A stretch of 64,000 nt of DNA from assembly GCA_002286855.1 (NCBI GenBank), contig NRSV01000002.1:55131-119130 (forward strand), read 5' to 3'. Shown here piece after piece: positions 22,007-34,300 of this stretch. This DNA is from Bipolaris cookei. Lineage: Eukaryota; Ascomycota; Dothideomycetes; Pleosporales; Pleosporaceae. A model generated the notes under the pieces. The model made no database searches. It had not been told where the DNA came from and worked only from the letters and a program-made list of their open reading frames with translations. Position 1 is the first letter of the stretch; each line of letters begins with the position of its first letter. Both the position numbers and the translations under genes were made by a program.

Positions 22007-23149
22007 ATGTCTCGTCTCCCACCCCTTGGAGCTCTGCTCCTTCCTCTAACCGCTCTGCTCGTCTCGCCCACTCACGCCACCAGCCCTTACACCAGCAGCA
22101 TGAGCGAAACGCCAAAAGACAACAATGCAGACTGTGACTGCTACATGGTTCAATCCGGGGCCGAAGCCAAGAGTCCATCCTATTTTCAATACTACCGTTT
22201 CTATGACTTTCGCAACCTACCCGGCGCCCTCGACAAGTCACCACCAACAATCAATCAGTCGCAAAACGCTGCACAACTAGCAACATGGCAGCCCGACTTG
22301 TTCAACAGTGATGCCTGGAACTTCGACTGGGGCATCCAAAACTGGAGCAAAGATGCTACCTCTGACTTTCCTGTACCGCTGACCAACTCGCCCGCAAACA
22401 TCTATCTTGGATCCGAGCAAGACACATCGTACCTGGCGCTGCGCACAACGCGCGTGTCGTCACACCAAACAGCAGCGGAGATGGAGAATCAGCAAAAGAA
22501 CCTGATGCACGCCTCTCTGCGCATGTACGGGCGTGTGCAGGGTTCTGAAGGCGCAGTCGCAGGCTTCTTTACCTTTTTCGACGACACCAACGAGTCCGAC
22601 ATTGAGATTCTGACCCAAGATCCAAAAGACAAGATTCGCTACACCAACCAACCAGCCGTGGATACTGCAGGCAATGAAATTGCCGCCGCGTCGCTAGACC
22701 CGACCAACTTGCCGCGATGGGACGACTGGCACACGCACCGCATCGACTGGCTGCCCAAGCAGAGCTATTGGTTCCTCAACGGGGATCAGGTGGCCCAGAA
22801 TACCTACTCGGTGCCTCGCAAACCCAGCTACCTAGTCCTTAACATGTGGAGCGATGGTGGTGAGTGGAGCGGCAACATGAGCGTGGGCGACAGCGCAGAG
22901 TTTCATATCCAGTGGATTGACATGGCCTTCAACACCAGTGGACCCTACGAGGGCGAGCAACAGCAGGGCGACGAAAAGAGAAATGTAAAGAGAAATGATA
23001 AAAGCTGCAAGACGGTCTGCAGGATTGACGGCGTCAAACAGGTCGGACACCCAGAGGTCGCCTATGTCGGTAGTGCAGTCGCCTCTACCGTGTCGTGGAG
23101 TATAATGGTGGGAGTCGTGGGTGCTGTGTCTATTTTCCTTAGCATGTAA
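22007..23149 (+). CDS. GH16 family glycosidase/transglycosylase, surface anchored
   Basis: The 380-residue protein begins at the ATG at 22007, the first in-frame ATG followed by a signal peptide (about 1-24, LLLPLTALLVSPTHA). The concanavalin-A-like fold of glycoside hydrolase family 16 is indicated by the catalytic signature ESDIE (196-200: nucleophile Glu196, Asp198, acid/base Glu200). Conserved aromatic and Trp blocks follow, such as WHTHRIDW and YLVLNMWSDGGEW. The last 30 residues are hydrophobic after a KR-rich spacer, which suggests a GPI-anchor signal or a membrane anchor. The likely substrates are cell-wall beta-glucans or glucan-chitin links. The fine specificity cannot be read. Confidence 0.85.
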   Translation: MSRLPPLGALLLPLTALLVSPTHATSPYTSSMSETPKDNNADCDCYMVQSGAEAKSPSYFQYYRFYDFRNLPGALDKSPPTINQSQNAAQLATWQPDLFNSDAWNFDWGIQNWSKDATSDFPVPLTNSPANIYLGSEQDTSYLALRTTRVSSHQTAAEMENQQKNLMHASLRMYGRVQGSEGAVAGFFTFFDDTNESDIEILTQDPKDKIRYTNQPAVDTAGNEIAAASLDPTNLPRWDDWHTHRIDWLPKQSYWFLNGDQVAQNTYSVPRKPSYLVLNMWSDGGEWSGNMSVGDSAEFHIQWIDMAFNTSGPYEGEQQQGDEKRNVKRNDKSCKTVCRIDGVKQVGHPEVAYVGSAVASTVSWSIMVGVVGAVSIFLSM

Positions 23150-23624
23150 AAAAAAACAAGAAGAAGAAGAAGAAGAAAAGGGGGGCCACGATCACGCAAG
23201 ACCGACTCTTTGAAATGTATCAAATTCATACAACCTGCCACTCGACTCATCCAGAAAGATAAACAATGCATACCTACCCTTGCAAACTACCTGTTCAAAA
23301 ACACAATCGTCCATGCCCAATATCGTACACTACACGCCATCCACAGCATCACACAAAGTGAGCCATGTGTTCATTCTTCTCTCAGCCAGCTACCGGGGTA
23401 TTCAACGGCTTCTCCTCGTTCATTCGTCGCGGCGAAAAATAAAAGAAAGGGTGGCAACAATGCCAGCGGATATAAATATATATACATTGACATGCTCTCA
23501 TGTCAATCCCCATCATTCTTCCGCCCTCGTGTCATTTCTCGTCGTCGTCATCGTCGTCTATGTCATTTTCATATGCGATGCAGTCGTCCTTTGCTTCTAT
23601 AGAAACCCGTTTGCCGCCTTCCTC

Positions 23625-25071
23625 TTACAAGAAATATTCGCCGCGGCCTCCACGGCCTGCGGGCACAGCGCGCTTGTGATCGGGAACGGCCGAGAATATC
23701 TGGAATTCGGGCTTGAGGTCTTCGCCTAGGTTCATAATGGAGGCGACATTGCCGCAGCGGTAACAGTAGTTTGGCGCCGACCACACCGTTACGACATCCT
23801 TGTCTTTGAAGTGGTATTTGTAGCCTTCGTTGACTAGCTGATGGGCTCGCGCAATGAGCTGCAGGCTGTTGACGTGGTTGAACTGTGCAAGGATTAGTTT
23901 GTGTAGGATTTCAAAAAAAAAAGGTCACGTGTCGATGGTACCTCTGAAGAGACCTTGTCTCCAAAAAGCCAACCTGCACCTCGAGGGGAGACTGCCCATG
24001 TGTCCACCTCTTCGGGATCACTCCAAACGAGATCGCAAAAGGCACCCTCGTGGGGGATTTCTTGAGCGCGGGCGACAACACGGATCTGGTCCAGTGTTCG
24101 AATCTCTGGGCTCAGTCCGCCATGAACGCAGAGGACTTTTCCGTCGACAATGGCAGCCAGGGCCAGGAAGTCGAAGACTTGACAGCAGGCCTTCCATACC
24201 GAGGCATTACCGTACTTGGTCTGACACTCTTCGTAGAAGCCGTAGACTTGCGTGATTTGCCTGGATTCGTGGTTTCCGCGTACTAACGTCACGCGATCTG
24301 GGAATCTGGGGTGGGGAGGTCAGCATGGCCATGGGTCATGGTTTCTTGTAGGGCGGGCTTACTTTGCCTTGAGGCACATGAGAAGGGTAAAGGTCTCGAG
24401 GCTAAAATAGCCGCGGTCAACAAAGTCGCCGAGGAAGATGAAGTTTTGCTGGCCGTTTCCGCTGACGGTGTTCTTGCTCGAGTCGGCGTCCGAGGCAGAG
24501 CCAAAGCTGCGGCGGTCGTTGACGCTCCGGCTGCGGCCGCGCTCTTCCTCGTCGTCGTCATCGGCATCCTCATCGCCGTCGCCACCGGGGGGGCTGGCGG
24601 GGCCCGTGTAGTTTGGATCGCGCTGGAACCTGCGCTTCATCTTGCGCTTTACTTTTGGATCTGTGATGCTGGTGGGGGGCTCGAGGTCGGCCGGGTTGAT
24701 TGTGCTGGGGATGGTGACTGGCTGGGTGAGGGGCGCCGTGGGCGTATCGCTGGGCATGCCGCCGGCGACGCGGAAGAGCTCGAGGAGGTCGTAGAACTGG
24801 CCGTGGATGTCGCCGCATACCGTGACGGGGGTGCGGACGGGCTGGATGTTTGACTCTGGCAAGGGGCGGCGTGTTAATGGCATGGAGGATGAGGCGCGGC
24901 CGCGGCGTATTCACCTTCCATCAGGCACTCCTTGACAATCTCGCAGAGGCGCTTCATGTCGGCCTCGGGCAGGTACTTGCATTGCTTGGCCTGCTCGAGC
25001 CATTCGTCGGGGCCCGCGCCCTTTGCCAGGCGGGCAGGGCCTGGCTGGGGGACGTCGTGGTCTTTGCCCAT
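23625..25071 (-). CDS. PPG1: PP2A-like serine/threonine phosphatase Ppg1
   Basis: Four exons (24915-25071, 24363-24855, 23942-24305, 23625-23882) with introns of 57-59 bp join to 423 residues. The catalytic metal motifs of PPP phosphatases are complete: GDIHG (67-71), GDFVDRG (195-201), RGNHE and HGG, then WSAPNYCYRCGN near the end. The C-terminus ends YFL, as in PP2A, PP4 and Ppg1. The central block (LVRGNHESRQITQVYGFYEE) and FNHVN fit Ppg1 best; in yeast this subunit belongs to the Far/STRIPAK complex. About 100 residues, acidic and Ser/Arg-rich, are inserted between motif 1 and motif 2. The gene is convergent with the GH16 gene and divergent from UPF3. Confidence 0.9.
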
Positions 25072-25698
25072 GGCGGGGTAGCGAGAGAGGAGTGTGTATG
25101 TGTGTATATATATATGGGGGGGTTGTAGATGTGTGGGGCGGGTGGTTAGGTGAGAGAGCGTGGGTGTGTGTATATAGATAGAGGAGGTGTGTGGGTGTGT
25201 GGGTGAGTGGATGGATGTACTACGTAGGGCAGGGCAGAGGTTCGGGCTCGGGGGCTCGGGGCATGCGTGCGTGGGGCTGATGGGCGGGCCTGGGGAGCGA
25301 GATGGGGGGAGCGGGCAGGCGGGCGGCTCTGCCCACCAAGCCTGGCGGCGCCGCTGCCTCGACATCGACTCGACTGCAGCAGCCGCGCAGTGCTACGGTC
25401 CACGACTACTACCCATCCCGACTACTACGTACGCATACAACAAGAAAACTGCCACTGCTACTGCTACTGCTACTGCCATTCACTGCCACCCTCCTTCTTG
25501 CCCATTCGACACCCAATGTCCTCTCGCACCACCCGCCCCTCTCCCCTCCTCCATCACCACTACTACCATCACTACCACGACCGCCATCACCACCTCGCTC
25601 CTCCACCGCCACCACCACCGCACTCGCCATAGGCACTCTCGATCTCCGTCAACCCCCAACTCCACCACCCCCTCCCCCCGGCAGTCCCACGCACTGCC
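25072..25698. promoter_or_regulatory. Divergent promoter region, PPG1 / UPF3
   Basis: These 627 bp separate the two start codons. On the PPG1 side there are GT-rich runs (25090-25210). On the UPF3 side there is a long C-rich tract (25480-25690) with ACTGCT repeats near 25450. No other gene is supported. Confidence 0.5.
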
Positions 25699-27498
25699 AT
25701 GGCCCCTCCGCCACCCCCCAGCGCCGGCGTCCTGCCCGTCGCCCTGCTTCAAAAATCACAAACAGCCCACACGCCCCGCGGCCAGAAGCCCCCGCAGCCT
25801 CGCCTCAAGCTCATCTGTCGCCGCCTGCCCCCGGGCCTGACCAAGCAAGAGTTTATCCATGTCCTGGGCGACGACTGGAAGCCGGGTGCCGGCAGGGTCG
25901 ACTGGCTCAGCTACCGCAAGGGCAAAATCTCTACCGATGCTGCAAAGCCCTCCAAGCCCGCCCGCGCCTACTTGCATGTTACCAAGCCCGACCACGTAAA
26001 GGCTCTCGGCGACCATGTTCGCACCCTTGCCTTTCACGACGCTGTAAAGTCGTGGCAGGACCCCGTCCTCGTCGGCCCCCCTACGCTTGAGTATGCTCCC
26101 TACCCCAAGATGCCTGGTGGCCGCCGTCGCAACGACAACCGCCAGGGCACCATCGACCAGGACCAGGAGTTCAAGGACTTTCTCGAGAGCCTCACCAACC
26201 CCATCACCAAACCCCCTGCCCCAGACAGCGAAGCCCCCAAGGACAAGGTTAAGACGACGCCTCTGATCGAGGCACTCCGCGAGAAAAAGGCAAACAGGGA
26301 TAAGCCAAATGCAAAACCCAACCGGCAGGCTCGTGCAGAGGCCAAGGAGGATGCTACAGAGCGTGCCGAAAAGAAGATTCTGACAAAGCCGACAAAGGAA
26401 AATGCCCCTACCGCGCCCGACAAGACCCGCCGCTCAAACAAGGCCGACAAGGCCCAAGCCACCAAGGATGCCGTCAAGATACTCAACAAGGAAGCTGCCT
26501 CTTCGAAGACATCTGCTGCTGCTACCCCGGCCGACAAGGCCTCCGCAAGTCCAGCCCCAGAGCGCAAGCGCGGAAACGTCGCGCTTGCAAAGTCGATGCT
26601 TCAGCGTGACCTTGGAGTAGCACCCGCCCCCAACCGTCGTCGTGGTACCAAGCGTGAGGTTACGTCAGCCACAGCTGACGCTGCTCCCCCAGTCAAGGAA
26701 ACAAAGCCATCTGATGACAAAGCCAAGGACACTACCGCTACCCCTCCAGCCGTATCTGCTACCCCAGAGAAGTCTGCCCACTCAAACAGGAAGGAACGCC
26801 CAACCCGTGCCGAACGACGTGCGTTCAAGGCGAATCAGGGCGACAAGGCTAATGATAAGGCTACGACTGCCGAAGCCAAGTCACAGACGCCAGCAAAGAC
26901 ACCCGCTCCCCAGATTCTCAAGAAGCCTCAACCCGCCCAGACGCAAACAACACCAAAAGGCCCAGCCGCCTCACGAGCTCCTCCCGCAAAAGCAGACAGT
27001 ACCCTGACCCCTGCAACCAACAACACCTCAAAAGCCGGCCCCGCACAGTCTACCCCCGCGCCCACCAGCAAACAAGCCTTTCTCAAGCATGCCAACCCAA
27101 GCCAGGGTATCACCGAGCCCCTAATCGAAGACGCCATGAAGCTCTTTGGCGCGATTGAAAAGGTCGAAATTGACAAGCGCAAGGGCTTCGCCTACGTCGA
27201 CTTTACTGAGCCTCAAGGCCTTCAAAAGGCCATGGCTGCGAGCCCAATCAAGATTGCTCAGGGCGCTGTCCAGGTACTCGAGCGAAAGGAAAAGGTGGCC
27301 AGGAATTCTCGCTTCAATGGCCCCACTCCGCCAGGCTCTGCTCGTGGCGGAGGTCGCGGCAACTTTGCTCCCCGTGGAGGACGGGGTGGTCGTGGAGCCG
27401 CAAGAAGTGGAGGTCAGGTCAACACCAATCCCGCTCCAAGTGCTGGCGATTCTACTCCTGCAGTTGCTCCACCTGGTCCTGCTCCCGTCGCAACATGA
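25699..27498 (+). CDS. UPF3: Upf3/Smg4, nonsense-mediated mRNA decay factor
   Basis: The 599-residue protein carries the Smg4/UPF3 RNP-like domain near the N-terminus (about 33-160): PRLKLICRRLPPGLTKQEF, then WLSYRKGK and ARAYLHV. This domain binds Upf2 and links exon junctions or long 3' UTRs to decay of mRNAs with premature stops. The middle (160-450) is Lys/Ala/Pro-rich and disordered. A second RRM-like segment (about 455-535, with KGFAYVDFTEP as RNP1) and a Gly/Arg-rich RGG tail (about 550-580) follow. There is no intron. The RRM plus RGG tail suggests direct RNA binding in addition to the Upf2 contact. Confidence 0.88.
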   Translation: MAPPPPPSAGVLPVALLQKSQTAHTPRGQKPPQPRLKLICRRLPPGLTKQEFIHVLGDDWKPGAGRVDWLSYRKGKISTDAAKPSKPARAYLHVTKPDHVKALGDHVRTLAFHDAVKSWQDPVLVGPPTLEYAPYPKMPGGRRRNDNRQGTIDQDQEFKDFLESLTNPITKPPAPDSEAPKDKVKTTPLIEALREKKANRDKPNAKPNRQARAEAKEDATERAEKKILTKPTKENAPTAPDKTRRSNKADKAQATKDAVKILNKEAASSKTSAAATPADKASASPAPERKRGNVALAKSMLQRDLGVAPAPNRRRGTKREVTSATADAAPPVKETKPSDDKAKDTTATPPAVSATPEKSAHSNRKERPTRAERRAFKANQGDKANDKATTAEAKSQTPAKTPAPQILKKPQPAQTQTTPKGPAASRAPPAKADSTLTPATNNTSKAGPAQSTPAPTSKQAFLKHANPSQGITEPLIEDAMKLFGAIEKVEIDKRKGFAYVDFTEPQGLQKAMAASPIKIAQGAVQVLERKEKVARNSRFNGPTPPGSARGGGRGNFAPRGGRGGRGAARSGGQVNTNPAPSAGDSTPAVAPPGPAPVAT

Positions 27499-27947
27499 AG
27501 AGAGGGCTGTTATTCCTCTTGTGTTGGAAGCAAAAAAACGATGCTGGATGTTGCACAAAGGCCACGGAGAACGTAACATGATCAACGTTTATGGTTGCAG
27601 GTACCCACAATCTTAGCATAACAAAAGAGTGCCGCATCACTCTTCAACCGTCTCGCATAGCCACCCGTCATCGATAGCAACCACGTCAACATATCTGACT
27701 TAGCCAGGTGCATCACCATGTAGTCGCACACAACACACATCATCATGCAACAAACATGTATAAGCTGAAGATAGATTTCTACAACTAATAATAGGGTCGC
27801 GATAAGACAAGTGGACGTGGCGTCTAAAGAAGCGATTACTATAGATATGATAGTTGAAACCCTCTATCCACTTGTATCTAGCAAAGGGGACTCAGAGCAG
27901 TCACACCAAGCTACATTTAGTTTTCTGCACCCTCTGGCTTAGTGCTC

Positions 27948-28887
27948 CTATGCATTGAACTTCTTGGTCAACTTTTCCATAAATTGTGCATGAGCCACCT
28001 GTCTGGCACGGGGAACCTTGGATTTGGGGACAAGATGAGAGCAATCCTGGAGACTCTGTACGTTGTTGCCAATGACCGCGAACCGGTTCCATGCGCTTGC
28101 AAAAGCCGTGCCCCATAATCCTGTCGACTTTGCGTAGACAGCCCATGGTCTATAAGTCTAGTATTCAACACTAGTTAGTTGCATATCATGATATCAAAAA
28201 CAGAATACGCACCTCGGTCGCGTTGGCCATACTACGATCGCTTTGAAGGCTATAAGGAGCAGTGCCGTATTTTGTCTCTGCGTAATACCTAATGTCGGCA
28301 ATAGCTGGCGTCGTGTCGAGTGATGCACCAGCTCTTGAGGGATCATCTTGGAACTGGATCGCTATGCTGTGTGTTCCAAGTAGCGCAACCACATCTTGAG
28401 GGGAGAAGCCCTTATCTGCGAACCTCTTCAAGATTTGTGGAACAGGATCCCGGCTCCTCGGTAGGCCGTTTGGTGGTGCAGCTGCCGCACTGTCTCTTCT
28501 ACCCACAAGCGCCTGAACCTGGGGACCGAGCGGGCATGCTGAAAGTGCCATTGCACCAGCAAATTGGACCATGTCAGCAGCACCAACATGATACTGGATG
28601 CGCTTCTGATTGAGCGTCTTGCAGATATCTCTCAGTCCAAGGTTCTCAATCCGTGAACATTCTTCCTGGGAAAGGATCAAACTGCCGTTGCAGCCATCAG
28701 GCAAACAGTCGTGTAACACGGCGCGAACGGCTGAGCGAGCTGCTTTGTTGCAACCTTGGAAGAGATTCGTGAGATCGGCCGCTATCGTTTTCCAAACAGC
28801 AGGACAGGTGCCCCCGCGAGGCGAGACGTCCATGGCGGAGATGGGCGTCACCGCAAGGGCGAAGAGGGTGATGGATGCAGGACGCAT
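27948..28887 (-). CDS. Secreted fungal haem peroxidase (class II-like)
   Basis: Two exons (28213-28887 and 27948-28157) with a 55-bp intron give 294 residues. The ATG at 28887 starts a signal peptide (about 1-18). The distal haem residues are Arg55 and His59 in RAVLHDC, and the proximal His is His173 in VVALLGTHSIA. Numerous cysteines suggest disulfides. The protein resembles the plant/fungal peroxidase superfamily and the short ascomycete class II-like group more than lignin peroxidases: it lacks the long C-terminal extension, and I see no obvious Mn-binding triad. It should oxidise phenolic or small organic substrates outside the cell with hydrogen peroxide. The second exon was found from the splice join; its product ends MEKLTKKFNA. 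Confidence 0.87.
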
Positions 28888-31375
28888 TTGAGCCAAAAAT
28901 TAGAAATTGTTGAATAACGTGTGAAGGGATCTCGTGTCTTTTGGACTGATCTGTATGAATAAATGAATGTGAAGCAGAGAGAGTGAGAGAGTGAGAGAGT
29001 GAAAGAGTGAAAGAGTGAGTGAGAGTCTGAGTAGAAATCTATATCTACAAGTATGTTGCGAACTGCTGTGATTCTTCTTTTTTCTCGCGGTTGAGGATCG
29101 ATACTTGTAGTTACCAACACCCCCGTCTTATGTCCCCCAAACCGAAAGGTCAAAAAGGTTAATTATGAAGAACAAGCCAGAACAAGTTCAGGTCTGGTCC
29201 AGAGGAACAGAAGCCGCTACATCACTACGGACTCATTTTCGCGACGATAATAATTAACCTTTTTTTTTACTCCTCACCACAAAATAGTCCTATGCTCACC
29301 CGTCTCACTTTGTACACATGTAGAAAGGCCCCATCATTCCACTTGACTCGATCTATACCATCTAGTCATCAAGTGTAATTAAACCAACCTCTTCACACCG
29401 CTTACAAAAGGACCGTCCCTAATTGGATCCTGCAAAAAGTGTACCTTTGACGAACCTTCCATGTGCATATCGCAAGGGGCGGGAGAGCTTACACGATATT
29501 AATAGTACCGACAGTGGGCTACTAATTTTGCGATTTTCGGGCAAGAGTAGGCATGACGTGAGATGATCATGTACATACGGAACAGAGGCAGCCGTGCCGC
29601 AAGTCTAGTAAACTAACTGCAGTAGAGAGTGAGTGGAGATAGATATGCATTGTCTCTCCTTGCTTAACACTTCCTTTTCCCTGCCATCTCATGTGTTGTG
29701 ATCAAGACAAAACGTGATGCCAAAGCATCGCTATGCAATTGACATCTCCCATCTCTCTGTCCTTGCACCCACACACTGAAGACAACCAAAAAAAACTCAG
29801 TATAGCACAACATGAAGTTCGCTTCGCACGCGATCAGACCGCACACCGAATAATTCGTGTCCATTCCTGCAGCCACACCGGTCCGAATACCAGACTAATT
29901 ACACCCACCTGCAAATTTCCACCACTCCAAAACCCAAACGCTATCTTCTGATTAGCTCAGCTCCCCATGTCTATGCATGTAAGCAAAGATGGTAGTGGGT
30001 TCATCGGTTACAGATGAATTAACCGTTGAGAGATATACCGTGCATACACCTAAAATGCAAAGAGAGGGAATAATGGAAGAGACACACCACTCAACATCAC
30101 AGTACCGATCGACAACCGAGATCGAGAGATCGAGGCATAAAAATACAGTCAGCTTACCACGATCAAGAAAACTGAAAAAAAGGACGTTTGGTTCGCAGTT
30201 AGCTCCAATTCCACGAATCGGAATGTTTTCGAACAGGTAATTTTTTTTTGGGGGGTGGGGGAGAGGGGTGGGGAGTATATATCATCTTAAATATACTTAC
30301 ATATGTAACATGGTTTTCGTCGTTATTGTTGGACCAGGCCTCTTCACAACCCATTGAGGCCAATATATCAAATGAACCTAGTAATAATACCCTTTAATGA
30401 TTATATACAAAAGAAGAATACGAAGAAGAAAGCAGAACAAAAAGGGAATATCGACAAGCATGGCGGAATATCCAGCGAACTTTACATGTACATGGGAGCT
30501 TTATTTTACGGCCGTACAGGCAGGATATCAAGGAAACGTTCACTCAGGTACTTTTTCTAAGTGTTTCAGCTAGGCCATTTTGGTCTCCTCTGTAAGCTTC
30601 CTTTTCCATCACGGCGGTTATGAAAAGCATATGATCTCGGAACAGACATTTCGGCAACAACTTGCAGAATATGTGATAGGAATCAGTCCCTGCTCAACTA
30701 CAGGGAGCACAATTTCTATGCAATAGAACACAATTATCACGATAAGATACTATTGCAACAGAATGAGGCACTGAACTATCAAGTAAGAGCAACAACCAAG
30801 ATTGACACAATCAAACTTTGTACCTGATGGAATAAGGCATACGAGAAGAAAAGCCTGACTATAAAGGCCTCATTAATCACCGACAAGCATCAAAGCATAA
30901 TAGTATCAGACTAAATTTATTAAAAAAAAGTGCAAATTTTCTTTTCTCCCTAAACTCAAGACTCCTCAACAACTAGACTACCTACTATCTACTACAATAC
31001 CCCCGACTGAACTCGCAAGAATGAAAGGGTATCAAATCGACACAGAAAACATTTCCCGCCGCGAAGCGTAAATAGTTCTTCTTTTGATATTCTCGAAACA
31101 TTGAAAAAAAACTTGAATACACGAAAGAGAACGTAAATACAAAGAACAAAAAGTAGACTCAGCCTCCCGCTAATGACGTTCGAGAAGAATAGAAACAAAA
31201 AATAAGAAACAAATGCTATACGCTCAACAAGACATTGCTCGGGAGAACCCAACATGCTTGTGCATAAACAGGTCAATGATAGTGCAAGAATGCAAATTGG
31301 TCATACCGTCGTGTCAATTGTACAATTAAGATGCTTGAAGAAAAAGGGCGCAATTTCTTGTACCCGGCTCGAAGA
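28888..31375. other. Intergenic, AT-rich, no gene supported
   Basis: This 2.5 kb contains an 8-bp GAGAGAGT-type minisatellite (28975-29027) just upstream of the peroxidase, poly-A/T tracts and a G-tract near 30250. The right part (30900-31375) is probably the 3' UTR of the large WD40 gene. Frames such as 29989-30240 and 30992-31276 show no domain. Confidence 0.5.
28975..29027. repeat. GAGAGAGT-type minisatellite
   Basis: About six imperfect 8-bp units (GAGAGAGT/GAAAGAGT) lie about 90-140 bp upstream of the peroxidase start codon, in its probable promoter or 5' leader. Confidence 0.7.
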
Positions 31376-34300
31376 TTAAATCATGGGGGTCTCGCCACCT
31401 TGGTACACACCGGCTTGGAGTGTGTCTGGTGGCATGTTGGCGCGGAGCTCCTTGGGATTCCTATAAAAAGGCTGACTGTTATCTGAAGGAGGTATGACTT
31501 GCTCCATGGGCTGAGGGTGGGGCGGAGGAGGTGGTGGAGGAGGTGGGATTTGGTTTACGTATGAATCAGAATGACCGCCATCTGCAGGGGGAGAACGGGC
31601 ACCTGGACCCCGTGGAAAAGAGAACTCAGGCACACTCTCATAGGGAGATACCTCGGCGCGGGTCATTGGCGGCGACTTTGCGCGTTGAGGCCCGCGGCTA
31701 GTGCTACGCATGCGTTCAGTGACCCGCTTGAAAGTCATACCAAGATTCTCGCTCACACTACCGCGTCCCTGTCGGTGATTATGTGGGGAGCTAGAGGTCG
31801 GGGGATTTGTAGATGACATTTCCATGGGCTTCTCGCCTGGGCTGTTACCCTCAATGGCAATGTTGATCATGCCAACACCGCCAATGTTTAGCGGCGGTGG
31901 AGGCGGTGGTGGTGGAGTTGCCAAATGCTGAAGCTGAGATAGCAGAGGGGGTGCTGTCTCGTCCTGAGACAAAACTACAACCTGACTTTCATGAATGGTC
32001 TCGGCAATGCTGGCTGTAATCGGAGGTGGGCTATGACGCTTGTAGTTGGGCTGAGGCAGAACTTCGGGCATTGTATTTTGTCGAGCATGACCGCGGGATC
32101 CGCCCAGAGAAGGGCGTCGGCCAACTACTGGGTACGTGGGAGAAATGTACGAGCTAGATGGCAACTGCATATCTTGGGGAGGAGCCGACATTGACCGTTG
32201 AGGTGAAATAGGCTGTCCAAATGTTGTTGCAGGAAGAAGAGGACCGATGTCATCTTCCTGTGCACTTGGAGATCCTTGGGCAAACTGCATGTCATTGGGG
32301 ATACTCGGCACAGCAGGGATATCCTCTTCGTTTGGATCAGCAGTCATGTATCGAGGGTGGCGCATAGCACGTGGATTTGCTGGCAGGCCAATGGGCACAG
32401 ATGCTGTCGAGGTTGGACCAATCGCAGCTCTGTTCGTAGGTGAGTACCTTTTGGTGATCTCTGGGTCCGCAGTCTGGCTTCTCTGGATAGGATCTCGATA
32501 CATAGATACTGAGCTCAGCATGTCGTCGGTATGTGATCGCTCGTGGGAGACGGGTCGAAAAGCAAGATCGCCAGGGTGTGGAATAATCGGAGCAGAAGGC
32601 CTTCGAGCCAGGGACAACCTGCGTTCCTCTAGCTCTCGAGCAGCCAAAGCCTTCTTCGATAAGGCTCCGGGGCGCATACGTGAAACGCCTGACCGTCCCG
32701 AAGTCAGGGATTCGGGAGATGGGTCTCGCGTGTGAGCTCGGGTGCGACTGGACTCTCTCAACACTGGTGTAGGCTTTCGGCTCATGGATCGGTCGCGTGG
32801 TGCATGGCGCTCAGAAGAAGCCTCGCGACGGCTGCTTGTGACACCTTCCACAGCGCGACGGCTGCTGCTCCTTTGGCGCGGACGAGCAAGTTCTTGGTCA
32901 AGGAAGGATTCAGATTCTTCCCGACGCATAGGTTGAGGGGATACAGGCGAATTCTCTTCGCGTGTGGCGCTCCGGCCGCGATACTCTGCTGGACGACGGC
33001 TTGACGCTCGGCTGGCACCTTTGCTGCGGGCGCGTGCGGCCCCTTCAGGTGATTCTGTGCGGTGTCCTGCTGTTTTGGAAGAGGATCTGGTTTTGCTCGC
33101 TCCATGACGCACTCGGCTTCTCGCAGTACGAGTGCTGGCAACTGATTCAGTCACTACAGGAGAAGCAATGCCGATCTTGTAGAACCTCTCATCATCAAAG
33201 TTCTCCGTGTTGGTGCCAGCCTCTTTCTTGGTAGAAGAGTAGATGCCTGCATCTTCTGGAGACATTGGTACAGGCGATGAAGGAGAGCGCTTTGCAGGGT
33301 GAATGTAACGCACACCAGAGCGTCCACGGTTCTGTGAGTCCTCACGGTTGCGGCTGCGTGTGCGCGCGGTGCGCGAAGCAGGTCTGTCTTCGTTCCTTGA
33401 ATTGGCGCGGTTCTGGGCATAGTGGTTTGCCTCTTCAAGACTGCTGATGTATTGATCAATGCTGCGTGCCTTTGCGCTCTTGATGCTTGCGCCGGTCAAC
33501 GGAGGACTCAGTCTGTTTGTGTAGCTTGTCTCTGGACCTTGCTCTATTACAACAGTCTCCTTCATATCGAGATGGAGATCTTGGATGTTTCTACTCTTGG
33601 AGCTGGCACGCGAATCGCTGCTCTTGTCCTTCAAGACTTCAAATACGCCTACCGCTGGAGACGGTAGGTGATCGCTCGACTTCTCGGGGTTAAAGGTTGT
33701 TGCAGACAACATGAAATCCTTGGAGCCGTTTGTTGTGCGTCGTGTGGAAAATGGCAGGGTTTCTGCCTCACGACCAATATTGTCAACGGCAGTCCTAGGG
33801 TGAGATTCACCGCGTTGGCCACGGTCAGGAATAGCCAGCGAAGCGAGAGACTCATTGTTGGTTGTGCCTCTACTAGCATCGGATCGCGAGGGAAAGCGCT
33901 TCCGACCGTAAGAACCTGGTGTGGCAGTCCGCGCTGAAGAAGGCTCTCGAGAGGCATCACGAGCAGCGCGTCCGATCCAAGCATGATTGCCAACAGCGGG
34001 ACTGATAGCAGATTCTGCAATGGGGGTAACACCTGCATTCATGGGTGTTTTTTCATCCTCTTCGTGAACAATTTGTTTGGGTTGTGGACCACAAGTGAAG
34101 TCTGTGACCAGCTTGAGCGAAGCCATTCTAGCCGCCACTCTGCTGCTACCGACACTTGGTGGCGACAAAGGTGGACTCAATTGAGAGCCAAGTAGCGCTT
34201 GCTTCTGTGCAGAGAAGACAGCGTCCTGAGCACGGGGCGAGAACCAGGGCTCAGTGGTTTCCAGGCCCATGCATGAGAAGCATCTTACAGCTAACTCGGC

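Noticed and set aside
24085..24110. A GTTCGAATC string resembling a tRNA B box
   Set aside because: It lies within PPG1 exon 3, and no tRNA cloverleaf can be formed around it.
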